This document shows positions 10,701 through 23,000 of a stretch of DNA of 64,000 nt, in pieces (position 1 is the first letter of the stretch; every line of letters starts with the position of its first letter). The notes under the pieces were generated by a model that was not told the DNA's origin, ran no database searches, and saw nothing but the letters and a program-made list of their open reading frames with translations. Source of the stretch: Salvator merianae (Eukaryota; Chordata; Lepidosauria; Squamata; Teiidae); NCBI GenBank assembly GCA_003586115.2, contig QVOM02000021.1, positions 10,492,248-10,556,247 of the forward strand. Reading direction: 5' to 3'. Made by a program: the position numbers and the translations under genes.

Positions 10701-13700
10701 CAGACAGGCAGGGAAGCGAGAACATATGAGCATCCAAAGCCTTGAGTACAAATGGCCATGGATGCCCAGGTCTTCTTACAGACTCAAAAATAACTAAAAA
10801 ATAAAGTCTAGTGTAGAGATTTATGTGTTCACTACCCCAGATATGGACAAGGTGAGTGCCCAATCACAGCAACCCTAAATGTGCCACCATCTTCCAATTA
10901 GATCCCTGGAGCTGCTTGCCAAAGAGAACCCGAATTCGATACAGGACACCTGCCTGCCATGTGCATAGCAATGGCGCTCACATTTCACACCCCTTTATTC
11001 TGGATTTGCACCAGAAATGTGGACATGAAGATAACATGTAGGAAGAGAAAAACCCACTTTAAAAGGCAGACATGAATCTACCCTGTGGACATATAGCAGC
11101 ACCCTCAGATTATCTGTTGATGCTTTTGAGTGCCTGTAAACAGAACAATATATAACAAGGGGGTCTAAGTAGCACCTTAGAAAGTAACAAAGAAAAAAAA
11201 GTTGATAGCATGAGCTTTCATAGACTAAACCTAAGCATCTGATGAAGTAGGCTTGATATACGAAAGCTCATGCTACCAACTTCTTTTTCTTTGTTAGTCT
11301 CTAAGGAGCTACTAGAGCCCCTTGCTATAGTGATCCAGACTAACACAGCTGCGTCTTTGATTACTGCAAACAGAACAGTTTAATTAATATCTCCTGGACT
11401 AAGGTAGCAACTTGCAAGACAGTAGGTTGCAATAATCTGTAGGCACACAAGTTTATATAAAATAGAAATAATACCATACTTTTTAATTTGTGATTTTTCT
11501 GTTGTAGCTCATTTTCCAATATACTACCAACCAAAAAAAGAGGAGTCTTCCACATTGTGTTCAACTCCTATTCCCATCTCTCTTGAATCCTGATCAATCT
11601 AACTTAGGTCAGTGAGAACTGGGTCCCAATACATCTGAATCCTCCCACAGCTGTTATAGAGAATCTTTGTTGCTCCAAAGGGAAAACAAATGAAATGCGT
11701 ACGCAGCAGAATTTATGAACTTTCATTTCTGGGGGGAAAAAAGACTGATAACAGCCTGATCTCATTTAAACAAGTTGTTTGGAAGGAAGAAAGACATGAA
11801 AATTCATGCAGCTTGAGGATATATCAACTTTGAAATCTTCTCTTTCTTGGGGGTTTGAACTCATTCTGCTCTCAAACATTTAGTCCTGCAATGCTCTTGT
11901 CAATTCAATAACTTTTTCATCTCTTTGATTAAACTAATGAAAGTTAATCAGGCAAACATTACAGCTTACAGCTAATTCTTAGGACTGTCAAAACAAATAT
12001 TATTAAAACAGATGTATAAAGTTTAAGTATTAAACAGGATAGGACTTAGTTTTTTATTTCATTAATTCTATTTATCCAGGAGCAATCTGTGAAACTGAAC
12101 TAGCAAAGCAACGGATAAGGGCCCAGGGCCCAATCGGAGCATTGTCTTTCACTTCCCCAATCTGTTTTGATCTACGAATCAGAACACAAATTGGGGAGAT
12201 CAAAGATAGGACCCCATTGTGTGCCTGAACCCGTCCCTGCCATCCTCACGTTACTGCTGCACTCATTTTGTTCTATAATTCACCCAGAATTCTGATCTCT
12301 GCATGATGAAGTGTGTTCTATAATTGCATGGTCTGATTGACAACTGCTCTAAAGACATGCTGCACTGCTTGCACTGAGCCAGCTTGGTGTCGAACAAGCT
12401 TGGTTTCCTTTGCTTGTTTTCAAACCAAGCTGGGCTTGTATGAGAACCCAATCTCTCAATCTTTAATGAACCAGGTTGAACAGAATGGAATAGAGCGGCT
12501 GTCTGCCTGCCGCTCCAGCACTTGGCCACAGATATTCAGTTCCATGTTACCTCTAGGCAAAACAACAATGCCCCATCTCAAAATTGTACCTTTCCAGCAA
12601 TGCTGAAAGAGACTTGGGACAGGTACTTTAAGATGGAGCAGGCTGGCAGCCAGGGTGTTGATCAGAATGCAGGTTGTGCTCTGGGAACAGAACTTCTGCC
12701 TGTGGAGTACTGTAAACCTTTGCACATCAGCTGGGGTTCCATGTGACTGGTGGCTGACAGAGTCAAGCTGCTGTTCCCAGATCCTGTAAGGTTTTTCGCC
12801 AGGTACTGAAAATCTTGAGTATTTTAACTCAACTCTCAAATGATGTCAGAACTCAGCTCAAGGCTAATCTAGTCATAGAACGTAAGCTCCTTCACATCCC
12901 TAAACTGGTCTTCTGAGATTCCATTTGAATGGGAGATGTCAAGGATTGAACTGTGGACACTCCACCTACAAAACGCACGCATTACTTTTGATGTTAACAG
13001 ACATAAGATGTCTCCAGATGTGAGTAAAAACCTGCGATGTTCCTGGGATTGTATTGGGATTGCCACACATACCTATGGCAATCCCAATGTAGTCTCAGGT
13101 TAGCTGAACAAAAACCTGTTAAATTGCTATTATGGAAAACCCAGTAACAATGCTGGGGTTTCCATAATAACGATTGCTTACCTCTGTTTGTTTTTTCGTG
13201 GGATTGTTCCTCTTGCGAAAGTACCTGGATGCAGGAAAAGCATGAAAAATAACAAAGGGAAGTGGGTGGGCACTTCCTACCTATGGGTATTTTGCAAGAA
13301 CAACAATCCAATGAAGAAATGCCAAAGAGAGGTAAGAATCCGGGATTTTTCTGGGATTGCCATCTGCTGTCTGGCAAGGATGGCAAGAAGCAATTTTTGG
13401 ATCTATAGAAGATCCTGGAATTTCCTCACACCCATAGAAATAAGCTTATACTTATCCTTATACTTTTACGTAACTCTTTTTAGAAGGAAATACATTTTCA
13501 TACCTCTTTGCACCTGGAATTAAAAGCAGCTTCGATTTTCTGTCTGGTTTCTGGAACACTGCACTTCTTCTGAATTGGAAAATAGTGCGGATATTTCAGG
13601 GTAACCTTATAGTTGTTTGCATCAATTTTTTCCAAACTACTAATGAAATCTTCAGGAAGGGAACCTAGAAAAGACATTTTATCATATCATTAAAAGGATA

Positions 13701-14010
13701 ACTGTTGCTCTATTTAACAGTATGAAGCATTCAGGACCAGAGTCATTAACAGATATCTAATTATCAGCTGGGGTAATAAACTTCCCACATTTAGCAGATG
13801 AGCTGCATTATTTTGAGGTCAAAATGACCCCATTATTCTTAAAAAGTTTAATCTAGCAAATTACAATAAGCACGATACCAACTATGGAGTAATCCTTCTC
13901 AACATGTTACTGTTCTGTTCTTTCCTGCAAAAAATAAACAAAGATGTCACAGTGGTTAATGTTATCCTTCTATATTATTGGGGCAAAGTGAACCCCATTC
14001 CACTATATAG

Positions 14011-14044
<34 letters not shown>

Positions 14045-17000
14045 GTATAAAAACACTGTCATGCATAAAAAGTCAGTTTGGGGATTTTTTCAATTCTGTT
14101 AACGTTTCTCCATAAATCTCTCCATTCTTCAACTCAAGTAGTATTTGCATTGCATACAAGCATGCTTCTAAGGTTGTCTTTCTCTGGAAAAGGATCTCAA
14201 GGGTCATCAGATTGCTCCTTACTATTAATTGTCAGAAAGCTATACCTCTTGCTAAGATTTTTAATCAGCTATCCAGACCAAAGTCCCCATGAATAAACAG
14301 ATAGATCCAGATGAGCCAAAGGACAAAAATTCAAAAGGATCTAATAAACACACTCACAAAAAAACTCTCACAATATCATTATAATAATATGGATATATAT
14401 GTATTATATTATTTATAAAAACACTGTCATAATAACGTGATCAAAATGCAAATGCAATACAAAATTAGACAATATCAAATATATAGCATCAAAAGAAATA
14501 TGCCTGCACTGGAACAATTAATGAAAAGAATATGCAAAAATATACATAATTCCTTGTGTGAATAATTTCTGGCGAGCCAACAAATACGCTACAATGAAAA
14601 GAAACTGGTAAAAAAAAAAGGAAACTAAAGCCAGACATGTTTCGACTATTCGTAGTCTTCTTTAGTAGCTTGCATCCATATTATAGTGATATTGCAAATA
14701 TTTTTGCATCAAAGGAATTATGATCTACCCAATTTGTTTCTGAGGGTTAATTTCTACATGTTAATCCCCTATACTACAGATGAACAAATTGTGACCCTGT
14801 AGATGCTGTTTAATTGCCTCCAGCCCTAATCAGTATGATCAATTTCAACAAAATCTAATAGCAGGAATGCTTCAGATTGCACAAACTTGTCTATACATTG
14901 TGTGCAACTACATAGTAAACATGTCAATTCACTCTAAAAGAAACAAACAGGTTTCTAAATTTTTTTAAAAATATCAAATTTTAGGATTTGAAAAAAAATG
15001 ATTCAAGAAAGTTAATTAATTTGAGGGCCCAGGCAGCAGCTTTATTAAGAACAGAGAAATAGTTCAAAGCAGAGATATTCAGGCAAGGAAAGGAAGTGGG
15101 TAATGCAAGTGTAGGTTAGCAGCGCAATAATTCACTACATTGTGGAAAGTTAAGAGCGAAAAACACTATAGCACTTTGTAATCTTACAGCACAACTACTG
15201 ATTGACTTGACTGACTGGATTCTATTTGATTTTCAATTTGATTGACAGATTCTATTTGTTTAGTCAAAATACCATATCAAAACATAAGAAACAACATAGT
15301 AAAAGGAAACAAAATTAAATTAAATGTACGCTAAAAGTACAAATAGTTACCAGAAACAAATTTACCAATCTAGTAAAACCACACAGTATATCTATAAAAT
15401 ATTACAACTCATTCTCAGTACATTCAACGCTAATTTGATTAATATTGCCTGTTCTCATGGTGCAGTGCTTTTTTCAGTCACCCCTTTAACAAAAAAAATC
15501 CCATCCCCAGACCCACAAAAAATACCTTCAAACGGACGAGAACCTACCTTATTTTGCCACACTGCTTCCTATATTTTCCTCCAAATAAGGCAACACCTAC
15601 CCTGACTATAGGTGTTACCCACTAATTGGCCATTCAGCAGGAAAAAACAACAACCCACCTCTTTGCTTATGTAGTTTCCTGCCTAACCTGACTTAAAGAA
15701 AGAGATGCTTTTAGAACTGTGAAATCCCAGTGTTGAAGAAACAACTTTTCTGAGACTTCAAGCTGGGGTAAGGCAAATGCAGGGGAAAAATGTCTGACAA
15801 GCTCAAATTCACCCCGAGCAGCCTCTTGAAGTGTGTCTGATTGCACCCTTATAAGGGACATGTAAAGTTCTATGATGCTCAAATACAAATGACAATGAAA
15901 AAGAAAATGAGCAATGTCTTTTATTTCAGGTATGTCGTAGATACAGAGTCTTTTAGGATGAGGTATGTCCTAGTGGAAACCCAGTTTTAACATAATATAA
16001 ATTTGTTCAAACTCTATTCATGTAAAGTTCTTTCTAAGTTTTGATGGCATACAGAACTATAAATAATTTTCAAATCTGACTTGCTAGAAATTGAAGTATA
16101 TTATTTGAACCCCTAAATACAAGTAGATGGCTAACAAAACTAAATGAGAAAGCCAATTTAAGAGATGACTTTTGTTTTGCAGATGCAAGTAAGGAAGCCT
16201 CTCCCGCTGCAAGGTAGAAACCCCAAACCAATAATTATATTGTTGCATAAAGATAAGGATCTTTAGGGTAAACATTTTTCATTCAACTCTAGCAGCCTGG
16301 AACAGAGATAATTTCAGTAACTTTGAAGATAGAATGCAAAAAAACCCTCCCCCCAAAAAACCCCGACTGAAGAGCTTCTAGTTTCTAAGTACTAGCAACA
16401 CCTCATATTTCTGTCCTATTAAAGAGCACTGGGATTATTTTTCCCTTGAGGATAGGTTTCACAACACCAGGATAGCTAAAATGTAATAATTTGCTGATGG
16501 ATTGTATAGCAGCTGTTGATCTCTAAGGCAATTTTTCTAAGTATAAAGCTTATGAATCAGAGCTGGAAAAGGTACTTTCCAATTACTAATAAAATTTTAG
16601 TTGCTGAATAGGCTCATTTTCAAGTCTCCACTTGTGAAATTTCCTTTTCTTATCAAAGGCCAGCAATTTTTATTTGTCTTTGTTATTTGACAAATTGTCA
16701 GTATTATATTAAGAACTAATGTAATGTTGCAGACATTAGCAACATATCATCAGCATTCAGAAGAATACTGACTGGCCTTCCCATTGCTTGGGCACATGTT
16801 GATCATTATCTTGCAGAACCATAAACACCATTTATGTACAGTTAAATAAAAAAGGAGCTAAAACACAACCCTGCCAAACACCAATAGAAAATGAGTTCTC
16901 TCATATTAGGATACCTCTAAGACCAGTGTGGATCTTCAAGCTGGCATCAAAATATAAAGATTTGATTAATGTCAGTACTCTTAAATCTTATGTATGTGGA

Positions 17001-20000
17001 TAACAATTTATCCCAGAGACACTCCTCGTCTATTGACTCAAAAGCAGTAGCGATCGGGAGCAGCTGTAGCCCGCTCCCAATCGCTAGGGCCTCCGTACAA
17101 TGCGGACACACTTCACTAGTGAGTGTGCAGATGCTCCCTAATGAAAAGTGCAAATAGGCTCAAAGTCTTTGCAATTCCCATTTAGGGCTTGAAAATTATA
17201 TTTATACGAAGAATTTTTAACCAGCATCACCATTATTAAACAGTTTGAAATATCTGTAGATGGATCTAAAGAAAAGCCTTGTGCAATGGAAATCTCTAGC
17301 AAGATTTCTAAACTTGCATTAAAATCTCTCAGATAAGAGAAGTGGTGAAATTTGGAGCATTAGGATTGAAACAAATACAATTCTAATTAAAATAACTTCT
17401 AAAAAGATGTACTCACGAAGTTCATCTTGAGAAAATACCAAGAACGTATTCTCTTCATTGAGATTTTTGCTAAAATCTATGCACAGCTCGCTCAGTTTCT
17501 GCTTTATTGCCTTGATTTCCTTAATGTGAATATACAGAGGAAAAACAGGTGTAGTACATACATATATAAATATATATTATGCATTTAATTATTCCAGTTT
17601 TACCATCAAATTATGAAAGGCACAATGAAAGAGCATGCAAAGGAAGCATCAAGGATGTTGGCAGGTCATGGAAAACAACTCCGTTTCCTGGAAAGCTTTG
17701 AATTCGGTAAAATAAAATATGGAGAAATATAATCTGTGTGAATGGAAAATAGCGCTGTTTTAATAGGCTAACTTAAGAAATGTCCCAGTGAATCAGATCT
17801 GTAGCCCATCTAGTCTAGCAGTCTGTTCTCACAGTGGTCAATCAGTTTCACAAGGAAGCCCACTAGCAGGTCACAAGTCCACAGTATACTGTGCTCAGTC
17901 TCCCAGGAACAGGTCTTTGGCGGTAAGTTACACCACCAACAGGAAGAACAGATATTGATAACCCTGACTTTCATGGATTTGTCCAACCCTTTTCTTGAAA
18001 TGATCCAAATTAGTGCTCAACACCAAAGTTTAACTATGTGTTGTTAATAATTCTTGATTATTCCAAGATCCAGATTCATTGCGTTCCAGTATTTTGGGAA
18101 ATTGAGACTAACTTTTCCTTATCCAGTTCATGCAAAACATGCATAAATTTATACAACTTACTTCATTCCTAGACAAAAAGCCCCAAATATATAAGGGCAT
18201 TGTATTATTAGCATTTTTCTTTTTAATACCATTTTTTATTAACATGCTACTGGCCTTTTTTACAGCTGATGTGCTTAATGCCAACATTTTCATTGAACTG
18301 TCTTCCATTACACCAAGATCTCTTTCCTGATCGGTCACAGTCAGCTCAGATTCCTTTTGTGTCCATAAGCACATTGGAGGATTTTTAGCTCCAATGTGCA
18401 ATACTTTACTCATGTACATCTGCCTATTTTGATGCACAGTTGCCCAATGCAGAGATTCCACTGGAGCTCTTTATAGCCACTGTTTGTTTTTGGTGTCATC
18501 AGCAAACATGGCTATTCCGCTGGTTATGTCTGACTCCAGATTGTTTATCAGTGCTATATGATAAAAGGCACTTGCCTTGGGGCAGAACCTCGAGGGACTC
18601 CTGGTTACATCTCTTGATTGTGAGATGTCATTCTACTCTTTCTATTTCTTAGCTAGTTGCTTATCCAAAATAGGACATATTATTTTATCCCATGATTGTT
18701 ATTTTTACAGATAAGTCTTTGATAAGGAACTAAAAAATGTAAGTAAATGATGTTGACTGTGGATAAGGACACATGATTGTTAACATCCCCAAAAAACTCT
18801 CTAAGATTAGAGGCAGGACTGTCTCTTACAGAAGCCATGTTGACTATCTTTGAGCAAGGCCGGTGCCTCCACATGTTTAGCAATTTTATCTTAATAATAT
18901 TTTCTATTATCTTCCAAATGTACAGCTGACAGGCCCATAATTTCATGGCTGTTTTCTTGAGTCTTTTTTTAACAATTGGACTTCTGTTGGACACTTTCCA
19001 GTCCTCAGCTACAGAACCTGAGCTGAAAAGTAGCAAATTCTTGTTTACTTTGTTGCTAAGGCCTACCGCTTCTTCTCTTGTCACCAATATATGCTTCAAT
19101 TCATTAGACTGTTCTCAGGAAGGGAACAATCTGTCTTTACAGAAGAAAATTTAGGGCAGATCCAGAAAATTACAGACCAGTCAGCTTAAAATAAGTTTCA
19201 GGTAAAGCAATGGAAACCAAAGTAAATGATAAAATTAGTACACACATAAGAGGAACAAGCATTGCTAAAGGAAACTCAGCATGGCTTCTGCAAAAGTAAA
19301 TAACGCCTTACAAACTTGGCAGAAGTGTTTGAGAGTGTCAATAAGAATGTGGATAAAGGCAATCCAGTTGTGATTGACTATCTGGACTTTCAACAGCGCT
19401 GTCAACAGCTCTTGAATAAATTCATCAGTGATGGAATGAGAGGACAGATTCTGTCCTGGATTGGCAACTGGCAAAAGGTCAAGAAACAAAAAGTAGAAAT
19501 GGATAGTTTTCAAAGTGGAGAAAAGTAAAAAGTGGAATTTCTCAAGGTTCAATATTGGGAATCTGTAAGCAGTTGGATAGCAAAGATTACTAATGACACT
19601 AAATTCTTTATGGTAATAAAACAAAAAGAGATTGTGAAGAGCTCTAGAAGAATCTGTTGGCATTGGTGAGTGGGCAGTGAAGTGGGAAATGCACTTCAAT
19701 CTTAGCAAGTGCAAAGTGATGCACAATGGGGCAAAGAATCCCAGTTATGCCTATAAACTAATGGAGCCTAAGATTTCTGCGATAGACCAGAAAAGGGATT
19801 TGGGGGTTCTGGTGGATAGCTTAATGAAGGGGTTGACCCAGTGCACAATTGCAGTGAAAAAAGCAAATTCACTGCTAGGGGTAACTCAGAAGGGAATAGA
19901 AAAGAAGTTGGTAATCATCTTTGTGCCTCTTTATAAATCTATGGTGAGGCCACATTTGGAATACCGTGTATAACTCTGGTTACCACACCCCAGAAAGAAA

Positions 20001-23000
20001 ATTGTGGAACTGGAAAATGTTCAGAAAAGGACAACCAGAATGATCTGGAACATCTCCCTTACAAAATCAGGCTGCAACGTCTAGGCCTCTTCAGCCTTGA
20101 AAGACGGTGTTTAAGAAAGGACCTGATTGAAGTATATTAAATCATGCATGGTGTAGAAAAGGTGGATAGAGAAAAATTATTTTCTCTATTGTACAACACT
20201 AGAACTAGGGGACACTCTATGAAGCTGATGGGCAGGAGTGTTAGGATCAACAAGAGGAAGCATTTGTTTACCCAGAGGGTCATCACATTTAAATGGAATT
20301 TAATACCAGAAGAGACAGTGACAGCAACCAACCTAAATAGTTTTTAAAAAAGGTTAAGACAAATTCATGGAGGACAGGTATATCAATGGCTACTACAATG
20401 GATGCCTAGGTACTGCCTCCAGGTTGATGAGAGAGAGACAGAATGCCTGTAAAGACCATTTGCAAGAAGTCTAGAACAGATGAAACTTTTGCCTTTGTCT
20501 TCTGCTTGAGAATGCACAGAAGCAATTGCCTCCTTTTATGTTATGGTCTATTTCCAATGTATTTTATGATTTTTTTATGATCTGCCTTTACAGTGTTAGT
20601 AATATGCTCCTCAAATTTTATTTTTTCTTCTCTTACTATCTTTTTGCAGTTCTTTAGCCAAAGTTTGTCTTCTTTTTTTGTTTTTGCTCCTGCATTAGGA
20701 GAAACCTTCCATTTTCTGATGGATGCTTTTCTACCCCTAAAAGCTTCCTTGATCACAGTAGTTAACCATGCAAGCCTTTATTTGGCATTAGTGATCCTTT
20801 CTTTAATGTTTGCCTCTATTATTGTTTTAATTAACTACCAAGCTTTCTGGGGAGAGTTTGTCCTCTTGGCCTTTCATTTGAATTTCATTTAACCAGACTT
20901 CTCAAGTTTGGGAAGTTCTTTCTTTGAAAACAAATATAATTGTGTTGGATTTGCAACTAGGACTACACCTGCTAGTTGTTGCACCTTCAAATTCAGTCCC
21001 TGCAAGTAGGGGCAATGCCATCTTGAATGTTTTGAAAATATTAAAGGTGGTGTTTTGCACATCCTAATAAATGATGATAAAAACAATGGTATTCTTGTAT
21101 GGTTTTTCTTGTCCAACATCAGTTTTGTTCAACCCGGCATCTTTCAAGTATTACTGGATTATTATGCCCATCGCTCTCCGGATATGTGCCTGTACTCCAA
21201 AATACAAGCATGCAATGGGGCTGTTGATAGCTGGTTTACTACTGAAGTGTGTCTCGCTTACATTTTGTACTTCTTGGGGAAGATGAAGCCCATTTCTTTT
21301 CCCCATTTTTATTGATTTCTCCAAGTATCTTCTGGCTTCAGGCTTTAAAGTCTCAGGGTCACATGTTTGCTGAAACACAGAATGACATTTATATTAGAAG
21401 GCCAATTAGAATTAAAGTCATTTGCATACCACCTTCAGATCTGTTTTATCTATACTATTATTTACTACTGTACTTAATAGTGTATTTAGATTTATTCACT
21501 TTGTAATTCATTTTTTCACTTAAATAAATTTGTTAAAATAAAAAATGTTGGTACACATGCCATGTAAAATGAATTCATGTACAACCAGAGATATCCAACC
21601 TCACTTTGGGTACCCATACCACACACTGCATTACGGGAATAGTAACAACTGCTCTCACTGGCCATATCACAAGTCTCATGGCAATATCTACAGGCCCATA
21701 GTTTCATACTCCTCTACTTGACTTCTCTAATTCTATTGCTTTCTGTAAGTATTGAGAATAAGATAAAGCAGCTGGGCTAAAATATCCAGAAAATGTTCTG
21801 AGAACATTTTCTGTCTATGCAGCCACAAACTGCTATAGAAATTCAGGCCCCCTAAGAAAAGTATCTCCAAGACTCATGAATAAGGCTACATCCAGATATT
21901 GCTTACTCATCCTGCTATATTTGAATATTCTAGAAAAAGGCACTCACATGAGTGCTTTATTCCAGAATATCCAAATCTGACGGAATAAGTAAGGTCAAGA
22001 TTGGTGTGAAAAATGAATCCAAACCACTGTCTATTAATTCACTTTAGTACTTGTTTTTTTCAGTGAGGAAGATCTTCTCTATCTGAACGTTAAATGATAC
22101 CAATTTCAGTCATCCCTCATCCTTTACCCTATTATTTTTCAGCCATGTGAACCTTGTTTGCTTTTCTGCAATATTTATAACAGGGTCATAAATACAGCAA
22201 TATTTTAATGTCAATTAATCAAAGAGACAATGAAGAAACAGGGATGTACCAAACTGGTTCTAAATATTTCAGTATTTAGAATTGATTCTAAATGACTGAG
22301 GGGTGGTTGAGCAGTTCCCTATTGAAATGAACCATGTTAAAATTTTGTGGGTTGGTTTGGTATCAGATTAATTTCTGTTTGGGTTCGAGCTCTCCCTGCC
22401 TTGTCCAGCTGCACCTCTGCCTTCCCTCTACCATGTCCCACCCTTCAGCCATTGCCCTAGCTGCTCCCTGATCGTGCCCCAGTCTCCTGCCATCACCCTG
22501 GCTTCCTCCTGATCAAGCTTCAGTTTACCTCTCCCATCCCACCTCTGGTAGCCTGCACCAGGTGATGGGGTTGGCTGTGCTGTTTCTCAACAGTCAGCCT
22601 GCATGCTTTTGAGGCATAACTGTAGGCCTTCTGAAAGTGGGTCCTCCCAGCAGGCTTCCGCTTCTTGGAAGACCTTGAACACAGTATGGAGGTAAGCTGG
22701 GACACAATCAGGGAAGCTGGGAAAGGCCAGGCATGATTAGGGAGCTTCTGAACTATTTGTGATACAGCTGACTTGTTCTAGGTTTAGTTACAAATGGTTC
22801 TAAGCATTTGCAATTAAGCTTAGTACAAAACTGAACTACAAAAAACTAGGTTCGTGCACAATCTCTACGAAGAAATTAATCCAGAGCATGGTTCTTTTTC
22901 CATCAGCAGAACATCATGGATGAGGCTGTGGAAAAATACACCTATGCATTCTGAGATTTTCTATGGTGCGTCATCAAGTTTAGCAAAGGCGTAGGCATCT

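Larger units (their letters stand above)
7788..13503 (-). other. NLN: NLN introns 7 and 6
   Basis: Intron 7 (7788-8845) holds one tRNA-headed SINE. Intron 6 (8982-13503) holds a hairpin (9284-9325), an L1 3' end (about 9390-9715), an L2-type tail (9880-9985), a foldback element (11156-11324) and a foldback repeat (13025-13400). In 9990-11150 and 11330-13020 I see no feature beyond short palindromes such as 12380-12440. Confidence 0.7.
13665..17416 (-). other. NLN: NLN intron 5
   Basis: Contains a (GT)n tract at 14011-14042, an AT-rich stretch at 14370-14500, a possible repeat at 14560-14720 (motif gacatgtttcgactattcg), and a LINE reverse-transcriptase fragment with an inserted hairpin (16640-17150). 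I recognise nothing in 14730-16600. Confidence 0.6.
17520..21261 (-). other. NLN: NLN intron 4, mostly nested CR1
   Basis: From about 17770 to 20890 the intron is almost wholly CR1 LINE sequence in the order minus, plus, minus (see separate entries). 20890-21261 next to exon 4 is unique-looking. Confidence 0.75.

Noticed and set aside
12456..13386. Frames of 127 and 130 codons on the minus strand
   Set aside because: The second lies in a foldback repeat; the first has no recognisable motif and overlaps other frames equally open.
18680..19099. 139-codon minus-strand frame
   Set aside because: It is coding text of the decayed CR1 itself, not a host gene.
19265..19726. 153-codon minus-strand frame
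   Set aside because: It is the antisense shadow of the plus-strand CR1 at 19136-20530.
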